A DNA stretch of 64,000 nucleotides, taken from positions 1 through 64,000 of the forward strand of contig JAQBQL010000243.1 of assembly GCA_028287035.1 (NCBI GenBank). Reading direction: 5' to 3'. A program made the translations under genes and the position numbers. Shown one piece after another: positions 36,286 to 45,625 of this stretch (positions are counted from its first letter, which is position 1; every line of letters begins with the position of its first letter). Source of the stretch: Labilithrix sp. (GTDB taxonomy: Bacteria > Myxococcota > Polyangia > Polyangiales > Polyangiaceae). Below the pieces are notes generated by a model. It ran no database searches. It was given only the letters and a program-made list of their open reading frames with translations, and was not told the origin of the DNA.

Positions 36286-36819
36286 ATGCTGACCTCCGAC
36301 GCGCTCGCCCATGCCAGGAGCAAGATCCGCGACGTGCCGGATTTTCCGACGCCCGGGATCCTGTTCAAGGACATCACGCCCCTGCTCGCCGATCCGCGCG
36401 CGTTCCACATCGTGCTCGACGCGATCGCGCACGGCTTCATCGGCGACCACGTCGACGTGATCGTCGGCGTCGAGGCGCGCGGCTTCATCTTCGGCGGCGC
36501 CCTCGCGGCGCGGCTCAACGCGAGCTTCGTTCCGGCACGCAAGCCGGGCAAGCTGCCGGCGAAGAGCGACCGCGTCGCGTACCAGACCGAGTACAGCCTC
36601 GCCGAGCTCGAGATGCACGAGGGCTCCATCGCCCCGGGGGCGCGCGTCGTCATCGTCGACGACGTGCTCGCGACCGGCGGCACCGCGAAGGCCGCGGCGG
36701 AGCTCGTGAAGCGGCAGGGCGGCGAGGTCGTCGCCTACGCGTTCGTGATCGAGCTCGCGTTCCTCGACGGCCGGAAGGTGCTCTCGCCGGCTCGCATCGA
36801 GAGCGTGATCACCTACTGA
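36286..36819 (+). CDS. apt: adenine phosphoribosyltransferase
   Basis: Apt salvages adenine to AMP using PRPP. The 177-residue protein has the family start IRDVPDFPTPGILFKDITPLL, GVEARGFIFG and the PRPP-binding loop VVIVDDVLATGGTA. Length is normal. Confidence 0.96.
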   Translation: MLTSDALAHARSKIRDVPDFPTPGILFKDITPLLADPRAFHIVLDAIAHGFIGDHVDVIVGVEARGFIFGGALAARLNASFVPARKPGKLPAKSDRVAYQTEYSLAELEMHEGSIAPGARVVIVDDVLATGGTAKAAAELVKRQGGEVVAYAFVIELAFLDGRKVLSPARIESVITY

Positions 36820-36847
36820 GCCTATCGAGCGGGGGTCCCGGCGACGC

Positions 36848-36994
36848 TCAGCGCGAGCGCTGCAGACGCGCGTAGGCGCTCTTCGGGCACATCACCGTCG
36901 CGGCCGCCGGCACGCCGACCAGGGTGACAATCCCGAACAGAATCGAGGCGGTACCGGTGGGGCCAAGGACATCGAAGAGGTTGTCGAGGAGCAT
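36848..36994 (-). CDS. small membrane peptide candidate, 48 codons
   Basis: From an ATG at 36994 the frame gives a 48-residue peptide with one hydrophobic segment (SILFGIVTLVGVPAAATVM) and a basic tail. It has the base bias of nearby genes. Upstream on the same strand is a good -35 like TTGACA (37033-37028), but only a weak -10. It is too short to be sure of and has no recognised family. Confidence 0.4.
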   Translation of the reverse strand: MLLDNLFDVLGPTGTASILFGIVTLVGVPAAATVMCPKSAYARLQRSR

Positions 36995-37010
36995 GGTGCC
37001 CGCATCTTTT

Positions 37011-37024
37011 GGCCGGCCGGCCGG
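37011..37024. repeat. GGCC/GGCC tandem flanked by T runs
   Basis: Seven alternating GG and CC pairs form a 14-base self-complementary block between CTTTT and TTTTG. It lies in the spacer of the possible promoter for the small membrane peptide. Confidence 0.4.
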
Positions 37025-37068
37025 TTTTGTCAAGGTGCGTCACGCCGATTTCGGCCAGGTGGCCGGAA

Positions 37069-37689
37069 TTACATGTCGAAGAGCGACGTCACGGACATCA
37101 CCATCGCCTGGAGCAGCTCCTCTTCCTCGGCGGGGCTGACCGGGTCGACCTCGTGCTGCAGCGAGAGCCCGTCGAGGGTGGCGAGGATCAGCCGAGGCAC
37201 GATCGACTCCGACAGCTTCGGCTTGATGCCGAGCGCCGCGAGCTGGGTGATGCCCACGTCGACGATCTGGCGACGCGCGCGCTCGAACGCCGCGCCGAGC
37301 GCCTTCTTCACGGGCGCGCTCTGGCGCGCGAGCACGTGCAGCTCCGTGAGCACGCGGATCTCGGCGGTGCCGTCGCGACGGACCTGCCACATCTCGCGGA
37401 TGGCGCGGCTGACGCGCTCGATCGGCGTGCCCTCCGACTCGAACACCGCGCGCACCCGCGCCTCGAGGTTCTCGCACGAGCGCTCGAGCACGTGCTGGAG
37501 CAGGTCGTCCTTGCTCTCGAAGTGGTAGTGCACGGCGCCCTTGCTGAGGCCTGCCGCGTCGGCGATGTCCTGGATGCTCGTCTGCGCGAGCCCGCGTGCC
37601 GCGAGCGTCGCGAGCGCCGCGTCGAGCACCTGGCGCCGGCTGTCCTCGCTCTTGCGGTACCCGGCGCGCTTCGGGATCCGCAGCTTCAA
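37069..37689 (-). CDS. TetR family regulator
   Basis: The 206-residue regulator has a helix-turn-helix at about 18-64 (VLDAALATLAARGLAQTSIQDIADAAGLSKGAVHYHFESKDDL) and a helical ligand domain like the TetR C-terminal groups. The only sensible start is a TTG at 37689 that overlaps the aldehyde dehydrogenase stop as TTGA. It is the last gene of a lipase-dehydrogenase-regulator run and probably controls it. Confidence 0.88.
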   Translation of the reverse strand: MKLRIPKRAGYRKSEDSRRQVLDAALATLAARGLAQTSIQDIADAAGLSKGAVHYHFESKDDLLQHVLERSCENLEARVRAVFESEGTPIERVSRAIREMWQVRRDGTAEIRVLTELHVLARQSAPVKKALGAAFERARRQIVDVGITQLAALGIKPKLSESIVPRLILATLDGLSLQHEVDPVSPAEEEELLQAMVMSVTSLFDM

Positions 37690-39251
37690 GGGGCTTCCTT
37701 CGCCGCCGTTCCGCGCTTCAGCTCGCCCATGCGCTTCGGGAGGAGACCGATGAGCGAGAAGATGGCGCCGAGCCGCCCGCCGAGGCCCGGGGCGCCGCCA
37801 CGCAGCGCCGCAAAGGCGAGCGCGATCTTCTTCAGCGTCGGCGTGTACGGGTACCACCACATCTCGCGCTTGGCGCGGTTGCGGTCGACGAGCACGAGCC
37901 GCGGACGCGTGAGATGGTCGAGGGCGAGCGGCGAGCCGGTGATGCCCCAGCCGGTCTCCCCCACCCCGCCCCACGGCGCCGACGGGAGCGCGCCGGTGAA
38001 CGAGTGGTTGTTGATGGTCACGACGCCTGCTCGCAGCGTGCGCGCGAGCTCCTGCGCCTTGCCGAGGTCGGCGGTCCACAGGCTCGCGGTGAGGCCGTAG
38101 CGCGAGGCGTTGGCGCGGCGGATCGCCTCCTCGGGCCCGTCGACCGCGGTGATCGGGAGGACCGGCCCGAAGGTCTCCTCGGCGACGATGGGGTCCTCGT
38201 CGGCATCGATGGTGAGCACGGTCGGCCGGTACCCACGCTTCGCACGCGGGTCCTCGAAGGCCTCGCCGCCGACCAGGATGTCGGCGCCCGCCTTGCGTGC
38301 GCCCTCGACGTGCCGCACCACCGTGGCGTGCTGCGCGTCCGTCGTGAGCGGGCCGACGTCCTCGCCGACGCGGAGCGCGCGGGTGGCCGCGACCACCTTC
38401 TCGGTGAGCTCCTTCACGATCTTCTTGTCGGCATAGACGCGCTCGACGGCCCCGCAGTTCTGGCCGGCATTCATCATCGCGCCCCACACGATGCCGTTGG
38501 CCGCGCGCTCGAGGTCGGCGTCGGCGAGGACGATCGCCGCGTCCTTGCCGCCGAGCTCGAGGGTGCACGGGATCAGGCGCTCGGCGCACGCATGCGCGAC
38601 CTTGCGACCGGAGGTCGGGCTGCCGGTGAACACGATGAGGTCGACGTCGGCGCCGCACAGCATCGCGCCCGCGTCGCCGCCGCCCTGGATGATGCCGACG
38701 AGCCCCTCGGGGATGATGTCCTGGAACAGATCGACGATGAGCTGCCCGGTGCGCGGCGTCACCTCGCTCGGCTTGAACACGACGGCGTTGCCGGCGAGCA
38801 GCGCCGGGATGAGCGTCCGGAACGGCAGCGCGAACGGGAAGTTCCACGGCATGATGAGGCCGATCGTGCCGCGCGCCTCGCGGTGCACGAGGCCGGCCTT
38901 CTTCGGGTAGCTGAGCGCGTCGATCTCCGCCTCGAAGGGCTCGAGCTCGTCGGCGATGATGTCGGCCCAGTAGGCGACCACGTCGGCGGTCGCCAGCACC
39001 TCGCCGAGGAGCGCCTCGACCTCGGGCTTGCCGGTCTCCTCGTGGATGCTGCGCGCGATGTCGGCGGCGCGCGCGAGCACCCGCTGCTTGACGCGGGACA
39101 CGGCCTTGATGCGCTTGCCGACGTCGAGCGCAGCCCACGCGAGCTGCGCGGCGCGCGCCTTCTTGACGACGTCGATGATCCCCTCGGGGGTGGTGGCAAG
39201 GACAGCGGAAAGGGTGTCGCCCGTGGCCGGGCTCGTCATCGCGAACGTCAT
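37686..39251 (-). CDS. aldehyde dehydrogenase (NAD(P)-dependent)
   Basis: The 521-residue enzyme oxidises aldehydes to acids. It has Asn137 in MPWNFPF, the LELGGKD glutamate at 232 and catalytic Cys266 in NAGQNCG. A C-terminal extension of about 60 residues (MWWYPYTPTLKK and a hydrophobic stretch) goes beyond the core and may touch the membrane. The start at 39251 follows the lipase stop by 11 bases. TATAGT lies ten bases before the ATG, so an internal promoter is possible. Confidence 0.94.
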   Translation of the reverse strand: MTFAMTSPATGDTLSAVLATTPEGIIDVVKKARAAQLAWAALDVGKRIKAVSRVKQRVLARAADIARSIHEETGKPEVEALLGEVLATADVVAYWADIIADELEPFEAEIDALSYPKKAGLVHREARGTIGLIMPWNFPFALPFRTLIPALLAGNAVVFKPSEVTPRTGQLIVDLFQDIIPEGLVGIIQGGGDAGAMLCGADVDLIVFTGSPTSGRKVAHACAERLIPCTLELGGKDAAIVLADADLERAANGIVWGAMMNAGQNCGAVERVYADKKIVKELTEKVVAATRALRVGEDVGPLTTDAQHATVVRHVEGARKAGADILVGGEAFEDPRAKRGYRPTVLTIDADEDPIVAEETFGPVLPITAVDGPEEAIRRANASRYGLTASLWTADLGKAQELARTLRAGVVTINNHSFTGALPSAPWGGVGETGWGITGSPLALDHLTRPRLVLVDRNRAKREMWWYPYTPTLKKIALAFAALRGGAPGLGGRLGAIFSLIGLLPKRMGELKRGTAAKEAP

Positions 39252-39262
39252 GGAGGCCGCGA

Positions 39263-40150
39263 CTATACCGAGATAGTGGCCTCTGCGGGAGCCGCCGGAG
39301 CGGGCTCGGTGAGGAAGGCCGCGACATGCTCGTGGACGCGGGGCGAGAAGAGGATGGCGAGGTGCGCGAGGCCCTCGACCTCGATGTCCGTGCCGCCGCG
39401 AAGCGCGAGCGATGAGCTCTCCTTCGGGAACACCATGTTGTCGTGGGTCGAGAAGATGGACAAGGTCGGGATGGCGACCTTGAGGCCGGCCTGCGCGGTG
39501 AGCAGCTGCGAGCCTCTCCGCAGGCTGCCGGCACCGAAGCCAAGCAGCGGCCCGCGCCACATGACCCCGGCATGCGGGCTCGCGATGGTGACGCAGCGCC
39601 GGACCTTCAGCGTCTTCCGCCTTGCCTCGTCGGCCATCATCTCCATGGCGACGAGCCCGCCCATCGAATGGCACACGAGGTCCACCGCGGGGCTCCCCGT
39701 CTCCGCGCAGACTCGCTCCACGAAGCGCTCGAGACGCCGGGCGTTGGAGGCGATCGGCGTGAACCACGGATAGTTGAAGCCGTAGGTGGGCCCGAGCCCC
39801 TTCCGCGCGAGCGCCCGCGCCAGGCCGAGGAAGCCCACGCGGTTCTGCATGTACCCGTGCACGAGGACGATGGGCACGCCGCCCGGCTTGCCGCGGCCCA
39901 TGCGCCGCCCGATCACGTAGTAGAGCGGAAGGAGCGGCTGGGTGAGCGCGGCGATCCACGCTTCGCGGAACAGCTCGCGCAGCGACTGCCCGCGCCGGCG
40001 CGCGGTCGCGTGCCGGGCGGCGAGCAGGAACGAGCCGAGCACGTACACCGCGATCCCGCCGGCGAGCGCCGCGGCCGACCCCACCGCCGCGATCTCGGCG
40101 GCCTCGACGAGGTCCACTGGTCCGTGCAGCAGCGGCAGCGAGCGCGTCAT
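39263..40150 (-). CDS. membrane-tethered lipase / alpha/beta hydrolase
   Basis: The 295-residue protein has one hydrophobic segment near residues 20-46, then a lipase fold. The oxyanion turn VLVHGYMQNR is at about 95-104, the elbow CHSMGG has Ser162, Asp lies in STHDNMVFP and His in GLAHLAIL. It resembles triacylglycerol-lipase or palmitoyl-thioesterase-like enzymes. The linked aldehyde dehydrogenase suggests processing of esters whose alcohol part becomes an aldehyde, which is inference. A TATATA box lies eight bases before the ATG. Confidence 0.85.
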   Translation of the reverse strand: MTRSLPLLHGPVDLVEAAEIAAVGSAAALAGGIAVYVLGSFLLAARHATARRRGQSLRELFREAWIAALTQPLLPLYYVIGRRMGRGKPGGVPIVLVHGYMQNRVGFLGLARALARKGLGPTYGFNYPWFTPIASNARRLERFVERVCAETGSPAVDLVCHSMGGLVAMEMMADEARRKTLKVRRCVTIASPHAGVMWRGPLLGFGAGSLRRGSQLLTAQAGLKVAIPTLSIFSTHDNMVFPKESSSLALRGGTDIEVEGLAHLAILFSPRVHEHVAAFLTEPAPAAPAEATISV

Positions 40151-40179
40151 CGACCCGGTATATAGCGCGTGGGCCGCGC

Positions 40180-41625
40180 TCAGTGCCCGCCGCCGCCCTT
40201 CACCTCGTTGGCGAGGCCGAGGATCGTCTTCTTCGCGTCGCCCAGCACCATCATCGTGTTGGGAAGGAAGAAGAGCTCGTTCTCGACGCCCGAAAATCCG
40301 GTGTTCATGCTGCGCTTCAGGACGATGACGCTGCGCGCCTGCTCCACGTTGAAGACCGGCATGCCGTAGATCGGGCTCGACTGATCGGTCTTCGCGCCGG
40401 GATTCACGACGTCGTTGGCGCCCACCACGAGCACCGCGTCGGTGCGCGCGAAGTCGTCGTTGATCATGTCGAGGTCGTAGAGCGAGTCGTAGGGGACGTT
40501 CGCCTCGGCGAGGAGCACGTTCATGTGGCCGGGCATCCGTCCCGCGACCGGGTGGATCGCGTACCTCACCTCGGTGCCGCGCTTCTCGAGCGCCGCCGCG
40601 AGGTCACGCACCGCGTGCTGGGCCTGAGAGACGGCCATGCCGTAGCCCGGCACCACGATGACCGACTGCGAGGCGCTGAGCACCGCCGCCGCGTCCTCGA
40701 TGGTCGCCTCGTTGAAGCTGCGCGCCGCGCCGCCCGCTGCGCTCGCCGCCGTGGTGCCCTCGCCCGTGCCGAAGGCGCCGAACACGACGTTCGCGAACGA
40801 GCGGTTCATCGCCTTGCTCATCATCATCGAGAGGAGGAGCCCCGACGAGCCGTCGAGCGCGCCCGAGATGATGAGGATGTTGCTCTTCAGCGCGAAGCCG
40901 GTCGCGCAGGCCGCGAGGCCGGCGTACGAGTTGAGGAGCGAGATCACGACCGGCATGTCCGCGCCGCCGATCGGGAGCACCGCCAGCACGCCGAGCGCGA
41001 GCCCCGCGCCGGCGATCGTGAAGAACATCCACTGCGGCGCCGTCTCGGGGAACGCGATCTGGTAGCCGAGCAGCGCGATCGTGCCGAAGAACGCGCCGAT
41101 GTTCATCGCGTTCTGGCCCTTCCAGGTCACGGGCGCGCCCGAGATGAGCCCCTGGAGCTTGCCGAACGCCATGATCGATCCGGTGAACGTGAGCGACCCG
41201 AGGAACACCTCGAAGCCGAGCGCGCCCATCGTGAGGCGGTTCAGCTCGTCGACGCCGGCGATGGGCGTGACGTGCACCACCTCGGCGAAGAGGCCGCGGA
41301 GCTTGTGGTACTCGGTGACGCCGACGAGGGCCGTCGCGAGGCCGCCGAACGCGTGCGAGAACGCGATCCGCTCCGGCATCTTCGTCATCGGGAGGTTCGC
41401 GGAGATCGCGGTACCGATGAGTGAGCCGAGGAGGAGGCCGGCGACGATCCACTCGTAGGACACGACCTCCGTCTTGAAGAGCGTCGCGACCACCGCGATG
41501 AGCATGCCGAGCTCACCGAGGAAGATGCCGCGCCGGCCGTTCTCGGGCGACGAGAGCCCGCGCAGACAGAGGATGAAGAGGACCGACGCGACGAGGTACG
41601 CGAGGTTGATGAGGGTGTGCGCCAT
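40180..41625 (-). CDS. pntB: NAD(P) transhydrogenase beta subunit
   Basis: PntB carries half of the proton channel and the NADP-binding domain III of the proton-driven transhydrogenase, which makes NADPH from NADH. The 481-residue protein has about eight to nine membrane helices. They are followed by the NADP domain (VVPGYGMAVSQAQHAV, GRMPGHMNVLLAEANVPYD, DAVLVVGANDVVNPGA). It is the third gene of pntAA-pntAB-pntB, three bases after pntAB. Confidence 0.96.
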   Translation of the reverse strand: MAHTLINLAYLVASVLFILCLRGLSSPENGRRGIFLGELGMLIAVVATLFKTEVVSYEWIVAGLLLGSLIGTAISANLPMTKMPERIAFSHAFGGLATALVGVTEYHKLRGLFAEVVHVTPIAGVDELNRLTMGALGFEVFLGSLTFTGSIMAFGKLQGLISGAPVTWKGQNAMNIGAFFGTIALLGYQIAFPETAPQWMFFTIAGAGLALGVLAVLPIGGADMPVVISLLNSYAGLAACATGFALKSNILIISGALDGSSGLLLSMMMSKAMNRSFANVVFGAFGTGEGTTAASAAGGAARSFNEATIEDAAAVLSASQSVIVVPGYGMAVSQAQHAVRDLAAALEKRGTEVRYAIHPVAGRMPGHMNVLLAEANVPYDSLYDLDMINDDFARTDAVLVVGANDVVNPGAKTDQSSPIYGMPVFNVEQARSVIVLKRSMNTGFSGVENELFFLPNTMMVLGDAKKTILGLANEVKGGGGH

Positions 41626-41628
41626 GGC

Positions 41629-41931
41629 TCAGGCCTTGTCCTTCGCGGACGGACCCTTCTTGAACATGCGGAGCATGCGGTCGGTGATCATGAACCCGCC
41701 GACCACGTTGATGGTGGCGGCGGTGACGGCGATGCAGCCGAGGATGCTCGACATGAGGTCGTGCTTCGATCCCGCGGCGACGAGCGAGCCGACCAGCGAG
41801 ATGCCGCTGATGGCGTTGGTGCCGCTCATCAGCGGCGTGTGGAGGAGCGGCGGCACCCGCGAGATCACCTGGTAGCCGACGAACGTGGCGAGCGCGAAGA
41901 TGTAGAGACCGAAGACCAGATCATCGCTCAC
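41629..41931 (-). CDS. pntAB: NAD(P) transhydrogenase alpha subunit, membrane part
   Basis: This 100-residue protein has the three to four membrane helices that in many bacteria are fused to the C-terminus of PntA. The SRVPPLLHTPLMSGTNAISGI block is diagnostic. The GTG at 41931 overlaps the pntAA stop by four bases. Confidence 0.94.
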   Translation of the reverse strand: MSDDLVFGLYIFALATFVGYQVISRVPPLLHTPLMSGTNAISGISLVGSLVAAGSKHDLMSSILGCIAVTAATINVVGGFMITDRMLRMFKKGPSAKDKA

Positions 41932-43064
41932 GCGGCACCTCCGATCGCGTCCCGGACGCGGCTGTTCACGATCTCGCCGCCGTGCGTGACGAGGCAGCCA
42001 GCGGTGATCTCGTCCTTCGTGTTCATCTGGAGGACGCCGTCCTTCGTGAGGTGGAAGATCAGCTTCTCCATGTTGCGGGACCACATCTGGCTCGCATGGA
42101 CCGCGAGGTTGCTCGGCAGGTCGACGGCGCCGATGATGGTGACGCCGTTCTTCACGACGGTCTTGCCGGGCTCCGAGCCCTCGCAGTTGCCGCCCTGCTC
42201 GGCGGCGAGATCGACGACCACGGATCCCGGTTTCATGGTCGCGACCATCTCGGCGGTCACGAGGACGGGGGCCTTCTTGCCGGGGATGAGCGCGGTGCAG
42301 ATGATGACGTCGGCCTTCGCGGCATGGCGCGCGAGCACCTCGGCCTGCTTCTTCTTGTACTCGTCGCTGACCTCCTTGGCGTACCCGCCGGCGGCCTGCG
42401 CGTCCTCCTCGGAGTCGACCTCGACGAACTTCGCGCCGAGGCTCTCGACCTGCTCCTTCACGACCTTGCGCACGTCGAACGCCTCGACGCGCGCGCCGAG
42501 CCGCTTGCCCGCGCCGATCGCCGACAGGCCGGCAACGCCGGCGCCGAGCACGAGGAGCGTCGCGGGCGCGATGGTTCCCGCGGCGGTGATGAGCATCGGG
42601 AAGAAGCGCGGGAGGTTACCGGCCGCGAGCACCACGGCGTAGTAGCCGGCCGCGGTCCCCTGCGAGGAGAGGACGTCCATCATCTGCGCGACCGTGGTGC
42701 GCGGGATGAAGTCGACCGCGAACGAGGTGATCTTCCGGTCGGCGAGCGCCTTCACGAGGGCGTGGTTCACGAGCGGGAGGAGCGGGGCGAAGAGCGTCTG
42801 CCCTTCGCGGAGCGCCGCCACTTCCTCCAGCGTCGGCACGCGGAGGCGCATGATCGCGTCGGCGGCGGCGATCGTCGCGGCCGCGTCGGCGCCGACGGTC
42901 GCGCCTTCCTTCGTGTAGTCGGAGTCGGCGGACAGGGCGCGCAGGCCGGCGCCGCTCTCGACGACCACCTCCACCTTCTTCTGCGCCAGGCGCTTCACCG
43001 AGTCGGGCACGATCGGGACGCGCTTCTCGTGCTCGGCGGCCTCCTTGAGGACGGCAATCTTCAT
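41928..43064 (-). CDS. pntAA: NAD(P) transhydrogenase alpha subunit, NAD-binding part
   Basis: The 378-residue soluble domain I binds NAD(H). It resembles alanine dehydrogenase, with VLKEAAEHEKRVPIVP at the start, the Rossmann loop VLGAGVAGLSAI, and the mobile-loop region in ALIPGKKAPVLVT. Being a separate protein, it gives the three-subunit form of the enzyme. AAAGGAA before the ATG is a ribosome site, one of the few leaders here with a Shine-Dalgarno sequence. A TAACGT box is 22 bases upstream of the start. Confidence 0.95.
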   Translation of the reverse strand: MKIAVLKEAAEHEKRVPIVPDSVKRLAQKKVEVVVESGAGLRALSADSDYTKEGATVGADAAATIAAADAIMRLRVPTLEEVAALREGQTLFAPLLPLVNHALVKALADRKITSFAVDFIPRTTVAQMMDVLSSQGTAAGYYAVVLAAGNLPRFFPMLITAAGTIAPATLLVLGAGVAGLSAIGAGKRLGARVEAFDVRKVVKEQVESLGAKFVEVDSEEDAQAAGGYAKEVSDEYKKKQAEVLARHAAKADVIICTALIPGKKAPVLVTAEMVATMKPGSVVVDLAAEQGGNCEGSEPGKTVVKNGVTIIGAVDLPSNLAVHASQMWSRNMEKLIFHLTKDGVLQMNTKDEITAGCLVTHGGEIVNSRVRDAIGGAA

Positions 43065-43135
43065 GCAGGGTTCCTTTTGGGGGGGGACGTTACACCAGGT
43101 CGCGCAGGCCGCGGCAATTGGCTACTCTCCGCGGC

Positions 43136-44266
43136 ATGCGCGTCACCGAGACGATGGGCCCGGCGTGGGAGACGATGAAGCGTGTCCTCTTCAGGCCCTT
43201 CAACCTGGGGACATGGTTCTCGTTCGGGCTCGTCTTCTTCCTCCAGAGCTGCGTCGAGGGCAGTGGCTCGTTCAACCTGCCCAACGGCAACACGTTCGGC
43301 GGCAAGAGCCACGGCAGCGGCGGCGGTCACGGGGACACGAGCGACTCGATGCTCGGCGTGCTGCGCGAGCTCGCCGGTCTCGGGCAGCACGCGAAGGCCC
43401 GCGGGCCGCTCGTCGATGCGCTCTCCGGCATGGATACCGGCATGATGATCGGCATCGCGGTCGTCGCGGTGATCGTCGCGATCCCGCTCGTCGTGCTCGC
43501 CTACTGGCTCGGCACGCGCGGCCAGATGATGGCGATCCGGGCGGTCGCCGAGGAGCGATGCGACGTCGGCACGCTCTGGCGCGAGACGAAGCCCGCCGGC
43601 ACCTTGCTCTTCAAGTTCCAGCTCGTGCTGGTCGCGCTGTCGCTCGTCGTCGTCCTGCCGCTGGCCGGCGTGGGCGCGGTGGCCGCGTTGCCCGTCATCC
43701 GTGACGGCCAGCGCATCGAGACGGTGCTGCCGCTCCTCCTCGGGCTCGGGGCGCTGCTCCTGCTCGTCATGCTGCCGCTCTCCATCGTGAGCGCGATGGC
43801 GCGGAACTTCGTCGCGCCGCTCATGCTGAAGCACGGCCTCACCGCGCGTCAGGGCTGGGTCCGCTTCTGGGCGGTCGGCAAGCAGCACGTCGGCTCGATC
43901 ATCGGGTTCTTCTGCCTGCGTTTCGCCGTGTACCTCGGCGCGACGCTCGTCGGGACGCTCGCCTCGCTGCTCACGTGCTGCCTCGGCTTCCTGCCCGTCC
44001 TGCACCAGACCTTGATGGCGCCGTACTTCGTCTTCGAGCGCGCGTGGACCCTCGAGGCGCTCGCCTCGATGTCGGCGGACTTCGACGTGCGCCGTCAGGG
44101 CGGACCGATGCCGCCGCAGGGCCCGTGGCAGGGCGGCCCCGCGCCGTACAATCCGTACGCGGGCACGCCGCAGCACAACCCCTACGCGCCGCCCGGTTAC
44201 GGCGGCGGGTACGACCCCGGCGGCCAGGGCGGCCCCCCGCCCGGTGGGTTCGGTTCTCCGACGTGA
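43136..44266 (+). CDS. multi-pass membrane protein with Pro/Gly/Tyr-rich tail
   Basis: The 376-residue protein has about six membrane segments (for example GIAVVAVIVAIPLVVLAYWL, LVLVALSLVVVLPLAGVGAV, and a pair around LTCCLGFLPVL). The first 70 residues include a Gly/Ser-rich loop. The tail of about 60 residues has repeated PYNPYAG-type units. It resembles uncharacterised membrane proteins of the glycerophosphoryl-type integral family; no enzyme site is seen. TACTCT lies seven bases before the ATG. Confidence 0.75.
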   Translation: MRVTETMGPAWETMKRVLFRPFNLGTWFSFGLVFFLQSCVEGSGSFNLPNGNTFGGKSHGSGGGHGDTSDSMLGVLRELAGLGQHAKARGPLVDALSGMDTGMMIGIAVVAVIVAIPLVVLAYWLGTRGQMMAIRAVAEERCDVGTLWRETKPAGTLLFKFQLVLVALSLVVVLPLAGVGAVAALPVIRDGQRIETVLPLLLGLGALLLLVMLPLSIVSAMARNFVAPLMLKHGLTARQGWVRFWAVGKQHVGSIIGFFCLRFAVYLGATLVGTLASLLTCCLGFLPVLHQTLMAPYFVFERAWTLEALASMSADFDVRRQGGPMPPQGPWQGGPAPYNPYAGTPQHNPYAPPGYGGGYDPGGQGGPPPGGFGSPT

Positions 44267-44283
44267 TGGGCTAAGGTTCGGGC

Positions 44284-45621
44284 GTGGACACCCGCGCCCT
44301 TGCCTCTCTCTACGCCGAGCACATCCAGATCGTCGAACGCCGCTACGCGAGCGCGCTCGCCGAGGCGGGGGTCGACGTGGTCGTCGTGCACTCGGGGACG
44401 CCGCGCAAGCGCACCGCCTGGGACGATCAGTTCTTCCCGCTGCGCCCGACGCCGGAGTTCCACCTCTGGGCTCCGCTGACCGAGCCCGATTGCTACGTCG
44501 TCTTCGAGGCCGGCAAGAAGACGCGTCTCTTCTGGCCGGAGTGCACGAGCATCTGGGAGCGTCCCGCCGCGCCCGACGCGACGTACTTCCTCGACGTGCT
44601 CGACGTGGTGCGCTCCGGCGAGCCCACCGCGAGCTCGTTCGGCGGCAAGCGCCTCGCGTTCTACGGTGAGGACCTGGCGAAGGCCGCGAGCCTCGGGTTT
44701 GCGACCGATCAGGTGAACCCCGCGAAGGTCGTGACTGCCCTCGACGATGGCCGCGTGAAGAAGACGCGCTACGAGATCGCGTGCCTCGCCGAGGCCAACC
44801 GGCTCGCCGCGCTCGGCCACGAGGCGATCCGGCAGGCGTTCGCCGGCGGGGCGCGCTCGGAGCTCGAGCTCCACCTCGAGTTCCTCCGCGCGACGCGTCA
44901 GGACGACCAGGACACGCCCTACAAGAACATCGTGGCGCTCGGGCGTAACGGGGCCGTGCTCCACCACGTCAGCTACGGCAAGGACGCGAGCACCGCCGAT
45001 TCGATCCTGCTCGACGCCGGCGCGACGTACCTCGGTTACTGCTCGGACATCACCCGCACGTGGACGCGCGAGCCCAAGGGCACCGGCGGCAGCGCCGGCA
45101 CCACGTTCGCGGCGCTCGTCCTCGCGATGGAGGCGATGCAGCAGCGCCTCGTCGCGAAGGTCACGGTCGGCATGCCCTACGAGGAGCTGCACGACGAGTC
45201 GCACCGGCAGATGGCGGTCATCCTCCGGGACATCGGCCTCGCGCGCGGCACCGCCGAGGAGATCGACGCGAAGGGCATCAGCCGCGCGTTCTACCCGCAC
45301 GGCCTCGGGCACTCGCTCGGCCTCGTCACGCACGACGTCGGCTGCGCGAGCCTCCTGCCCCGTGCCGACAACCCGTTCCTCCGCAACACCTCGCGCATCG
45401 CCGAGGACCAGGTCTTCACGATCGAGCCCGGCCTCTACTTCATCGACGGCGTGCTCGCGCAGCTCCGCGCGAAGCCCGAGGGCAAGCTCGTCGACTGGAA
45501 CCTCGTCGAGGCGCTGTCGCCGTTCGGAGGCATCCGCATCGAGGACGACGTCGTGGTGCGCGCCGAGGACACGCGGAACCTCACGCGCGAGGTCCTGCCG
45601 GTCGGCGGCGCGACCGTCTGA
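44284..45621 (+). CDS. pepQ: Xaa-Pro dipeptidase (M24B)
   Basis: The 445-residue metallopeptidase splits dipeptides ending in proline. The pita-bread fold ligands are present: two Asp in LLDAGATYLGYCSDITRTW, His in FYPHGLGHSLG, and Glu in FTIEPGLYF and GGIRIEDDVVV. Length matches bacterial PepQ. It starts with GTG, six bases after a TAAGGT box. Confidence 0.93.
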   Translation: MDTRALASLYAEHIQIVERRYASALAEAGVDVVVVHSGTPRKRTAWDDQFFPLRPTPEFHLWAPLTEPDCYVVFEAGKKTRLFWPECTSIWERPAAPDATYFLDVLDVVRSGEPTASSFGGKRLAFYGEDLAKAASLGFATDQVNPAKVVTALDDGRVKKTRYEIACLAEANRLAALGHEAIRQAFAGGARSELELHLEFLRATRQDDQDTPYKNIVALGRNGAVLHHVSYGKDASTADSILLDAGATYLGYCSDITRTWTREPKGTGGSAGTTFAALVLAMEAMQQRLVAKVTVGMPYEELHDESHRQMAVILRDIGLARGTAEEIDAKGISRAFYPHGLGHSLGLVTHDVGCASLLPRADNPFLRNTSRIAEDQVFTIEPGLYFIDGVLAQLRAKPEGKLVDWNLVEALSPFGGIRIEDDVVVRAEDTRNLTREVLPVGGATV

Positions 45622-45625
45622 GCGG

